Assembly (NCBI GenBank): GCA_902488525.1
Contig: CABTWP010000068.1
Coordinates: 1-7,841 of the forward strand
Direction of reading: 5' to 3'
Length of the DNA stretch: 7,841 bases
Source: an uncultured Collinsella sp.
GTDB taxonomy: Bacteria; Actinomycetota; Coriobacteriia; Coriobacteriales; Coriobacteriaceae
The position numbers were made by a program, and so were the translations under genes. The notes below the pieces were generated by a model. That model ran no database searches. It had not been told where the DNA came from and saw only the letters and a list, made by a program, of their open reading frames with translations. Numbering within the stretch: position 1 is the stretch's first letter; every line of letters begins with the position of its first letter. Shown here piece by piece: positions 1 through 7,830 of this stretch.

Positions 1-180
1 GCTGTTGGGATTGTAGGCAAAGGGATCGGATGCCGGCTGTGCCTGATCTGCCGGCTGAGCGGGGGCCTGAGCAACAGGCTGGCCCTCTGAATCCGGAGTG
101 GCGAAACGACTGCCCTGGACGCCTGCCTGCGTCTTGGGGGCATCATCGCCCGCACCGGAGGTACGGAAGTGGTTACCCAC
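1..180 (-). CDS. Partial protein of unknown function, low-complexity N-terminus (runs off left edge)
   Basis: An open frame of 60 codons starts at a GTG (178-180) and continues in frame past the left edge, so only the N-terminus is visible. The start is supported by an AAGGAG ribosome binding site five bases upstream and an extended -10 promoter about 45 bases upstream. The peptide begins (M)GNHFRTSGAGDD, with initiator GTG read as Met, and becomes rich in Pro, Ala, Gln and Asp (for example QAPAQPADQAQPASDPF). There is no signal peptide, membrane segment or catalytic motif in this part. Such a stretch looks like a disordered cytoplasmic leader that often precedes a membrane anchor or folded domain in actinobacterial proteins; that is inference. 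I do not recognise the family. The gene lies about 520 bases downstream of the transketolase genes, behind a terminator and with its own promoter, so it is probably a separate transcription unit. Confidence 0.72.
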   Translation of the reverse strand, partial: MGNHFRTSGAGDDAPKTQAGVQGSRFATPDSEGQPVAQAPAQPADQAQPASDPFAYNPNS

Positions 181-185
181 TGGTG

Positions 186-191
186 CTCCTT
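186..191 (-). promoter_or_regulatory. Ribosome binding site fixing the GTG start of the left-edge gene
   Basis: AAGGAG read on the minus strand, followed by a five-base spacer (CACCA) and GTG. This is a near-perfect anti-16S match and is the main reason to accept the GTG start at 180. Confidence 0.7.
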
Positions 192-225
192 ATCGTCGTG
201 CGTTTAAACTACATGAGCGCTTAGT

Positions 226-234
226 ATTTTAGCA
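226..234 (-). promoter_or_regulatory. Extended -10 promoter for the left-edge gene
   Basis: On the minus strand the sequence is TGC-TAAAAT: a TG dinucleotide one base before a hexamer matching TATAAT at five of six positions, the extended -10 arrangement. No good -35 box is seen 16-18 bases upstream, which fits an extended -10 promoter. Transcription would start near 218 and give a leader of about 38 bases. A small inverted repeat (GCAGC/GCTGC, 232-250) overlaps the element. This is a motif match only. Confidence 0.42.
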
Positions 235-283
235 GCATTAGCTTTGCTGCACATAAGAAGCATGGCCGTGTTTGGGTCCCTCC

Positions 284-406
284 GGCCGGGCACAGGGTTA
301 CTCTCCAAATCGTCCTCGGACATGTCGGAGCCCCCGCTGCGCGCTTCGCGCGGCAGGGGCTCCTCCGTCCTGCGGAAAGATTTGGAGAGTAACCCTGTGC
401 CCGGCC
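284..406. repeat. 123-base nested inverted-repeat element with perfect 28-bp ends
   Basis: The left arm (284-311, beginning GGCCGGGCACAGGG) is the exact reverse complement of the right arm (379-406, ending CCCTGTGCCCGGCC), 28 of 28 bases. The 67 bases between the arms hold a second hairpin. It pairs GGAGCCCC (327-334) with GGGGCTCC (356-363), then after one C/A mismatch continues as G-C, C-G, T-G, and GCGCG (339-343) with CGCGC (347-351) around a CTT loop. An 8-base palindrome, GACATGTC, lies at 319-326. No run of T follows either end, so it is not a typical terminator. It has no open reading frame and no target-site duplication that I can see. It could be a MITE-like element, a structured RNA, or a lineage-specific intergenic palindrome. 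Confidence 0.85.
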
Positions 407-532
407 TGCGATAACTAAGGGGTCGCCGCGTTTTACTTGGTTGCAGCAGCGCTATGCTTGGGGGCTGAATTGCACTTGGCTGGGATGGGCCCTTATCCCA
501 ATAGAAATCCTGCTTGATACGACCTCTTTAGA
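407..532. other. Intergenic stretch with a small hairpin at 481-500
   Basis: This lies between the two large inverted repeats. TGGGAT (481-486) pairs with ATCCCA (495-500) around an eight-base loop containing the palindrome GGGCCC. Neither strand has a following T-run, so a terminator role is unsupported. I see no open frame with a ribosome binding site, and no tRNA or other known RNA in the rest of the stretch. Confidence 0.45.
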
Positions 533-599
533 AGTTGCGGTGAAATAGGGACTGATTGATCCTTTAAGCTGGCAAAACAGTCCTTATTTCACCGCAACT
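533..599. repeat. Long inverted repeat, 22-base arms, 23-base spacer
   Basis: The left arm (533-554, AGTTGCGGTGAAATA then GGGACTG) and right arm (578-599, CAGTCC then TTATTTCACCGCAACT) are reverse complements at 21 of 22 positions; the one difference is a G/T opposition. The 23-base spacer contains the CTGGCAAAA motif that recurs near 648 and 671. It sits immediately downstream (minus strand) of the GC-rich terminator hairpin after the transketolase genes. Neither end has a U-tract. It may be a mobile intergenic repeat, an RNA 3' end stabiliser, or part of a tandem termination region. Confidence 0.8.
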
Positions 600-603
600 G
601 AAA

Positions 604-632
604 CAGGGGCGCTCTCCAAGAGAGCGCCCCTG
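604..632 (-). terminator. Hairpin terminator after the transketolase genes
   Basis: A perfect 13-bp stem (CAGGGGCGCTCTC paired with GAGAGCGCCCCTG) encloses a three-base loop. On the minus strand it lies about 70 bases after the stop codon of the transketolase C-terminal gene and is followed by TTTCAGTT. The stem is very strong but the U-tract is short and interrupted. No T-run follows it on the plus strand, so the minus orientation is favoured. Confidence 0.62.
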
Positions 633-642
633 CCGGGTTTCC

Positions 643-683
643 ATAGTACTGGCGAAACAGTTTTATAGTTCTGGCGAAGCAGT
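643..683. repeat. Two tandem 19-base repeats (period 22)
   Basis: ATAGTACTGGCGAAACAGT (643-661) and ATAGTTCTGGCGAAGCAGT (665-683) match at 17 of 19 positions. A third related copy, CTGGCAAAACAGTCCTT, lies at 569-585 inside the neighbouring inverted repeat and matches 671-687 at 15 of 17. Each copy can itself form a short stem (CTG/CAG) around GCGAA(A/G). They lie between the transketolase stop codon and its terminator, so they would be transcribed as 3' untranslated RNA. Confidence 0.7.
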
Positions 684-702
684 CCTTGAGATCCGCCTTG
701 CC

Positions 703-1644
703 TTATGCCAAGAACTCCTTGGTGGTCGCCACGATGTTTGCGGCGTCCAGGCCGTACTTGTGCAGGAGCTCGGCACCCGGACCGGACTCGCCGAAGGTGT
801 CGTTGACGCCAATCTTCTTGAGCGGCGTCGGGCACTGCTCGCACAGGACATCGGCGACGGCGCTGCCCAGGCCACCGATCACGGAGTGCTCCTCGACGGT
901 CACGACGTGACCGGTCTTGGTGGCGCTCTTGACGATCAGGTCGGCATCGATGGGCTTGATGGTGTGCATGTTGATGACCTCGGCATCGATGCCCTCGGCA
1001 GCAAGCTGCTCAGCGGCCTCGAGCGCCTCGCCGACCATCAGGCCGCAGGCGATGATGGTGACGTCGGCGCCCTCGCGCATGACGATGCCCTTGCCTACCT
1101 CGAACTTGTAGGTCTCGGGGTCGTTGATAACCGGCGAGGCCAGACGGGCGAAGCGCATATACACGGGGCCGTCGCACTCGTAGGCGGCGCGCGTCACGGC
1201 GCGGGCCTCGACATCGTCGGCGGGAACAATCACGGTCATGCCGGGGATGACGCGCATCAGGGCGATATCCTCGCAGCACTGGTGCGTGGCACCATCCTCG
1301 CCCACCGAGATACCGGCGTGCGTGGCACCAATCTTAACGTTAAGGTGCGGGTAGCCGATGGAGTTGCGGACCTGCTCAAAGGCGCGGCCGGCGGCGAACA
1401 TGGCAAAGCTGCTCGCGAAGGCGACGCGACCGGTGGTTGCGATACCGGCGGCAACACCCATCAGGTTGCTCTCGGCAATGCCCACATCGAAGAAGCGGTC
1501 GGGGCAGGCCGCCTTGAACTTGCCGGTCTGCGTGGCGGCGGCCAGGTCGGCGTCGAGGACCACAAAGTCATCGTGCTCGTTGGCGAGCTCGACGAGGGCC
1601 TCGCCGTAGCTTACGCGCGTGGCGATTTTCTTGACTTCTGCCAT
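703..1644 (-). CDS. Transketolase, C-terminal subunit
   Basis: The 313-residue protein forms the C-terminal half of a two-gene transketolase. With the N-terminal subunit it should transfer two-carbon ketol units between sugar phosphates, using thiamine diphosphate, in the cytoplasmic non-oxidative pentose phosphate pathway. It has the pyrimidine-binding domain (about residues 5-170), with the catalytic glutamate in FFDVGIAESN (Glu58) and the conserved GATHAGISVGEDGATHQ (106-122). The transketolase C-terminal domain follows (about 185-310) and ends near DTFGESGPGAELLHKYGL. The ATG at 1642-1644 is chosen because GGAGAGGAG (1652-1660) lies seven bases before it; the frame is open 19 codons further upstream, but that part overlaps the neighbour. 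The gene begins one base after the TAG of the N-terminal gene, so translation is likely coupled. It ends in TAA. A specialised split transketolase, such as the apulose-pathway type, cannot be excluded by eye. 1-deoxyxylulose-5-phosphate synthase is unlikely, being a single fused chain. Confidence 0.93.
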   Translation of the reverse strand: MAEVKKIATRVSYGEALVELANEHDDFVVLDADLAAATQTGKFKAACPDRFFDVGIAESNLMGVAAGIATTGRVAFASSFAMFAAGRAFEQVRNSIGYPHLNVKIGATHAGISVGEDGATHQCCEDIALMRVIPGMTVIVPADDVEARAVTRAAYECDGPVYMRFARLASPVINDPETYKFEVGKGIVMREGADVTIIACGLMVGEALEAAEQLAAEGIDAEVINMHTIKPIDADLIVKSATKTGHVVTVEEHSVIGGLGSAVADVLCEQCPTPLKKIGVNDTFGESGPGAELLHKYGLDAANIVATTKEFLA

Positions 1645-1645
1645 C

Positions 1646-2476
1646 CTAGAGCTCCTCTCCGGCGGCCGTGAGCTCTGCCATGGCCTGCTCAAACTGTTCA
1701 TCGTTGGGGGCCTTACCGTGCCAGCCCACCTGGTTCTCCATAAAGGAGACGCCCTTGCCCTTCATGGTCTCGGCGATAATGGCGGTCGGCTGACCCTTGG
1801 TAGCGCGGGCCTCGGCAAAGGCGGCGCGGATCTGGTCGAAGTCGTTGCCGTCGGCGAGCTCCACCACATGGAACTTGAAGGCGCGGAACTTGTCGGCGAG
1901 CGGCATGGGGTCGTTGACCTCCTCGACGGGGCCGTCGATCTGCAGGCCGTTGTGGTCGACGATCACGCAGAGGTTGTCGAGCTGCTGGTTGCCGGCAAAC
2001 ATGGCGGCCTCCCAGACCTGGCCCTCCTCGCTCTCGCCGTCGCCCAGCAGGGCGTAGGTGCGATAGTCGTCGCCCCAGTGTTTGGCGGCAACGGCCATGC
2101 CCACGGCGGCGGAAATGCCCTGGCCGAGCGAGCCGGTGGACATGTCGACGCCCGGGGTGTCGTTCATGTTGGGATGGCCCTGCAGGTGGCTGCCGATGTG
2201 GCGCAGCGTCTCGAGGTCCTCCTTGGGAAAAAATCCACGCTCGGCGAGCACGGCGTACAGACCAGGCGCGCAGTGACCCTTGGAAAGCACGAAGCGATCG
2301 CGGTCGGCCTTGCGGGGGTCGGCCGGGTCGACGTTCATTTCCTCAAAGTACAGATAGGTCATGATGTCGGCAGCGCCGAGCGAACCGCCCGGATGGCCGG
2401 ACTTGGCAGCGTGCACGCCGGTGACGATGCCCTTCCTTACCTCGTTGGCAACCTTTTTGAGCTCTTCGTCGCTCAT
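1646..2476 (-). CDS. Transketolase, N-terminal subunit
   Basis: The 276-residue protein is the thiamine-diphosphate-binding half of transketolase. Visible motifs are SGHPGGSLGAADI (26-38), SKGHCAPGLYA (65-75), TGSLGQGIS (114-122) and the diphosphate/Mg-binding motif that begins GDGESEEGQVWEAA (145) and closes with DHN (174-176). GWHGKAPN (251-258) is the usual end of this domain. Single-chain transketolases are about 650-700 residues; here that length is split between this gene and the next, a known arrangement in many bacteria and archaea. The ATG start has AAGGA (2484-2488) seven bases upstream. The gene ends in TAG, one base before the ATG of its partner, and its last codons contain the partner's ribosome binding site. 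A 207-base gap separates it from the upstream YitT-family gene. That gap has an AT-rich stretch around 2560-2615 that could hold a promoter, but I find no convincing -35/-10 pair. Confidence 0.93.
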   Translation of the reverse strand: MSDEELKKVANEVRKGIVTGVHAAKSGHPGGSLGAADIMTYLYFEEMNVDPADPRKADRDRFVLSKGHCAPGLYAVLAERGFFPKEDLETLRHIGSHLQGHPNMNDTPGVDMSTGSLGQGISAAVGMAVAAKHWGDDYRTYALLGDGESEEGQVWEAAMFAGNQQLDNLCVIVDHNGLQIDGPVEEVNDPMPLADKFRAFKFHVVELADGNDFDQIRAAFAEARATKGQPTAIIAETMKGKGVSFMENQVGWHGKAPNDEQFEQAMAELTAAGEEL

Positions 2477-2683
2477 TGTGCCTTCCTTTCATCCTCTTTA
2501 GACAAGATGCGCACGGCACAGAAGGTCGTCCCAACCCAGCCGCGATGCACGTACGCCATTCATTATGCTGGAAACTGGAAGCTTTACCAGAGTATTTATC
2601 ATTATTTGAACAATTGAGCAGGCAGAACCGCTGATGAAACGGTTTATCAATGTGAACGTCTTTTGGATGGAACGCAGTCGACC

Positions 2684-3574
2684 CTACGCGTTAATGTCCT
2701 TGAAACCTTCGCCGAAGGTTTCCGTAACGTCGGCCACGGTCACGATGGCGCGCGGGTCGCGCTCGCGCACAATGGTCTTGAGCGTGTTGAGCTCGCGACG
2801 ACTCACGATTACCATGATCACCGGCTTCTCGGCACCCGAGTACATGCCGGTCGCCTTAAACTTGGTGCAGCCGCGACCCAGGCCATACATGATGTCGGCC
2901 GCAATATCGGGAAACTTGTCCGAGATGATGAGTACCATACGGCGTCTGTTGCCGCCGTCGACCACGGCATCAATCACGTAGCCGCTAATGACCATCGAAA
3001 GGCCCGCATACAGCGCGTTTTCGACCGAGAAGACCGGGGCCGACAGCGCGCACACGGCAACATCGATCGCCATGACGGTCGAGCCAACCGGCAGCGATGT
3101 GTTGCGCGAGATAATCTGACCGATGGTGTCTGAGCCACCAGTGTTGGCACCGGCGCGCAGCACCATGCCGTAGCCGATGCCCGTGATAATGCCGCCCCAC
3201 ATAGCGGGCAGCATCAGGTCGGCATGTGCCAGCGGCGCCACAAACGGAGCAAACAGGTCGGTGAAGAAGCCCAGCAGCACAAAGCCCGTCGCCGTCTGGA
3301 CCACGTAGAACATGCCACCCTCGCGCATAACGACCAGCAGCAGCAAGGCATTCATCACGATGGTTTGAATACCGACAGGCAGCGAGATGCCATGCGAGGC
3401 GCCGACCGCCTGGATAATCGTGGCGAGACCCGTAACGCCGCCGGCAGCAAGACCGTTGGGAATCAAAAATAGATCCGTCGCGATAGCGGCCAGAGCGCAG
3501 CCCAGCATAATCTTGGGCAGATCGTGAAAGAAGTTCAGCGAAAGAATGCGCTTGATGTCCAGACGATATGCCAT
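2684..3574 (-). CDS. YitT family membrane protein (YitT_membrane + DUF2179)
   Basis: The 296-residue protein has an N-terminal block of about five or six hydrophobic membrane segments (about residues 20-205), including the family signature LRAGANTGGSDTIGQIISR (139-157) and an early PNGLAAGGVTGLA (39-51). A soluble C-terminal DUF2179 domain follows (about 208-292), recognisable from GRGCTKFKATGMYSG (233-247), the SRREL stretch (258-262) and the ending ETFGEGFKD (285-293). The family sits in the cytoplasmic membrane; its transport or sensing role is not established, so I assign none. The start at 3572-3574 is preferred because GAGGGAGG (3579-3586) precedes it; a GTG eight codons upstream (3596-3598) lies inside a terminator stem and is unlikely. 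The stop is TAG. The ribosome binding site directly follows the U-run of a hairpin after prfB, so expression may depend on read-through or on a promoter between 3616 and 3704. Confidence 0.92.
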   Translation of the reverse strand: MAYRLDIKRILSLNFFHDLPKIMLGCALAAIATDLFLIPNGLAAGGVTGLATIIQAVGASHGISLPVGIQTIVMNALLLLVVMREGGMFYVVQTATGFVLLGFFTDLFAPFVAPLAHADLMLPAMWGGIITGIGYGMVLRAGANTGGSDTIGQIISRNTSLPVGSTVMAIDVAVCALSAPVFSVENALYAGLSMVISGYVIDAVVDGGNRRRMVLIISDKFPDIAADIMYGLGRGCTKFKATGMYSGAEKPVIMVIVSRRELNTLKTIVRERDPRAIVTVADVTETFGEGFKDINA

Positions 3575-3586
3575 GCTGCCTCCCTC

Positions 3587-3615
3587 AAAAAAGCGCACCC
3601 AAACGAGTGCGCCTT
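3587..3615 (-). terminator. Terminator or attenuator between prfB and the YitT-family gene
   Basis: On the minus strand GCGCAC (3607-3612) pairs with GTGCGC (3593-3598) around an eight-base loop, followed by six T (3587-3592). The stem is short but GC-rich and the U-run is perfect, a typical intrinsic terminator for secA-prfB. The U-run abuts the downstream ribosome binding site, so the hairpin may also act as an attenuator in the leader of the YitT-family gene. Confidence 0.68.
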
Positions 3616-3704
3616 GAACTTCTTACTGTATTCGATTCTACCGATTCACCGAGCAAATACCACCCCTGCGAAGTGTTTGCATCGACCCGGAGCCAACCAT
3701 GTGC

Positions 3705-4852
3705 CTAGGCGTCCGAGCCTTCCGCATCGGCGTTGCCGGTAGCCCAACGGTGATAGCCAATTACAAACGGATCCAGATCGCCATCGTCAAGAACGGCCTC
3801 GACGTTGCTGGTCTCCACGCCCGTACGCAGGTCCTTGACCATCTGGTACGGGTAGAGCACGTAGCTGCGAATCTGGTTGCCAAACCCGATCGTAGTCTTC
3901 GGCCCGCGGATCTCGTCGAGCGCCTCGGCACGCTTCTCGAGCTCGATCTCGTACAGACGGGCCTTGAGAATCTGCATGCACGCGGCCTTGTTTTGAATCT
4001 GGCTGCGCTCGTTTTGGCAAGTGACAACGATGCCGCTGGGAAAATGCGTCACGCGTACGGCGGAGTCGGTGGTGTTGACGCCCTGGCCGCCCGGGCCGCT
4101 CGCGTGATACACGTCCACGCGGATATCGTCGGGACTGATCTCGATGTCGATATCGTCAGGCAGCACGGGGATGACCTCGACGCCGGCAAACGTGGTCTGG
4201 CGGCGCTTCTTGTCGTCGGTGGGGCTAATGCGCACCAAGCGGTGCACACCGGCCTCGGCGCGCAGCATGCCAAATGCGTCCTTGCCCTCGACGGTAAAGG
4301 TCGCGCGGTCGATGCCGATGACCTCGGCTGCGGGACAGTCGTTGATGGTGACCTTCCAGCCGCGACGCTGGCAGTACTTCATGTACATCTTAAAGAGCAT
4401 GAAGGTCCAGTCCTGGGCCTCCAGACCACCCTGTCCGGGCTTGATAGTCACAATAGCATCGCCGTGATCGAACTCACCGGTAAACCAGCTCGAAAGCTCA
4501 AGCTCGTCGATAGCGCGGGCCAGGCGTTCTGCCGTAGCGGCAGCCTCCTCGCGCAATGCGGCGGCGTCGGGGTCATCCCCCATCTCTTCGGCAAGCTCCA
4601 GCGCGGCGCGGGCATCGGAAAGCTCGCCGCGCGCGGTGTCCACGGCAGCGATATCTTCCTTGGTGCGAGCGATCTCCTCCATGGTGGCACGAGCGGCGTC
4701 GGCGTCATCCCAAAAGCCAGGGGCAACACTTTTGGCCTCGAGCTCGGTCACGCGGGTACGCTTCTCGTCCAAGTGGAGATACGACTCGACCTCACCGAGC
4801 CGGTCCGCAAACGCGTCCAGCTCGGCGGGCGTTACCTCTAAAGCCTCAGCCA

Positions 4853-4853
<1 letters not shown>
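3705..4853 (-). CDS. prfB: Peptide chain release factor 2 (RF2), unusual SPT recognition tripeptide, no frameshift
   Basis: RF2 enters the ribosomal A site at UAA or UGA and releases the finished polypeptide. The 382 residues show the helical N-terminal domain (about 1-120), the codon-recognition core, and the catalytic loop GPGGQGVNTTDSAVRVTH (253-270) with the essential GGQ at 255-257, whose Gln triggers hydrolysis and is normally methylated. The C-terminal part (SYVLYPYQMVKDLRTGVET) is standard. Two points are odd. The recognition tripeptide is Ser210-Pro211-Thr212 (LVRISPTDDKKRRQTTF) instead of Ser-Pro-Phe. There is also no in-frame UGA near codon 25, where many prfB genes have a CUUUGAC +1 frameshift; residues 25-29 read YLHLD straight through, so that autoregulation is absent. 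The ATG overlaps the secA TAA by one base (TAATG), with AGGA (4861-4864) seven bases upstream. The gene ends in TAG. The C-terminal domain and length favour RF2 over RF1 (about 355-360 residues, PxT tripeptide). Confidence 0.95.
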
Positions 4854-7660
<2,807 letters not shown>

Positions 7661-7667
7661 GTGGTTT

Positions 7668-7672
7668 TCCTT
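7668..7672 (-). promoter_or_regulatory. Ribosome binding site deciding the secA start
   Basis: AAGGA on the minus strand with a seven-base spacer before the ATG at 7658-7660. The resulting N-terminus (MGFMSKLLSF) lines up well with the usual start of SecA proteins, unlike the longer form that begins MAKKENH. Confidence 0.65.
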
Positions 7673-7721
7673 TTTGGCCATCGCCCACGCCGTGCAGCTG
7701 CGGGCGAGTTAAACACAGATG

Positions 7722-7727
7722 ATTGTA
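7722..7727 (-). promoter_or_regulatory. Possible -10 element of the secA-prfB promoter
   Basis: TACAAT on the minus strand matches TATAAT at five of six positions, about 60 bases upstream of the secA start, in the only AT-rich part of this spacer. There is no matching -35 box at 16-18 bases, so this is a weak call. Transcription would begin near 7715. Confidence 0.3.
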
Positions 7728-7754
7728 CTTTAGCCAAACAAGGCGCGGCCTATA

Positions 7755-7770
7755 CGGTCGACCTCGACCG
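7755..7770. promoter_or_regulatory. Operator-like palindrome upstream of secA
   Basis: CGGTCGA (7755-7761) and TCGACCG (7764-7770) are perfect inverted copies separated by two bases. The two-base gap is too tight for a good RNA hairpin, so a dimeric protein-binding site is the more natural reading. It lies about 28 bases upstream of the candidate -10 box, where a -35 would fall or just above it. No regulator is identified. Confidence 0.25.
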
Positions 7771-7795
7771 CCACGTAATAACTACGACCCGACCG

Positions 7796-7830
7796 ACCTG
7801 CCAAAAAGGGACTGGTTTATTTTGGCAGGT
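7796..7830. repeat. Inverted repeat with GGGACTG loop at the right edge
   Basis: ACCTGCCAAAA (7796-7806) pairs perfectly with TTTTGGCAGGT (7820-7830) around a 13-base loop that contains GGGACTG (7808-7814). On the plus strand it is followed by TTTTATC, so it could terminate plus-strand transcription, yet no plus-strand gene is present here. The GGGACTG core also occurs in the inverted repeat at 533-599. It looks like a member of a dispersed intergenic repeat family lying upstream of secA. Confidence 0.7.

Noticed and set aside
407..702. tRNA, CRISPR array or small ORF in the gene-free region
   Set aside because: There is no cloverleaf with a T-loop GTTCRA signature, no regularly spaced direct repeats with unique spacers (the two 19-base repeats are only three bases apart), and no open frame with a ribosome binding site.
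1645..1701. Longer start for the transketolase C-terminal gene at 1701
   Set aside because: It would overlap the upstream gene by about 55 bases and add a non-homologous Arg/Ser/Pro-rich leader. The ATG at 1644 has a strong ribosome binding site at ideal spacing.
2556..2620. Promoter for the transketolase genes in the AT-rich part of the 207-base gap
   Set aside because: Several -10-like hexamers occur (AATAAT, CATAAT), but none has a credible -35 at proper spacing. A promoter is likely there but cannot be placed.
2626..2644. AACCG/CGGTT hairpin downstream of the YitT-family gene as a terminator
   Set aside because: The stem is only five base pairs, has a nine-base loop, and has no U-run on the minus strand.
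3699..4841. A 380-codon plus-strand frame opposite prfB, and similar frames at 760-1671 and 1619-2617
   Set aside because: Full-length mirrors of well-identified genes, with the same cause and the same compositional bias. None has both a good ribosome binding site and a recognisable product.
7661..7681. Upstream secA start at 7681
   Set aside because: It is possible, but the only good Shine-Dalgarno sequence (AAGGA, 7668-7672) lies inside that extension and serves the ATG at 7660.
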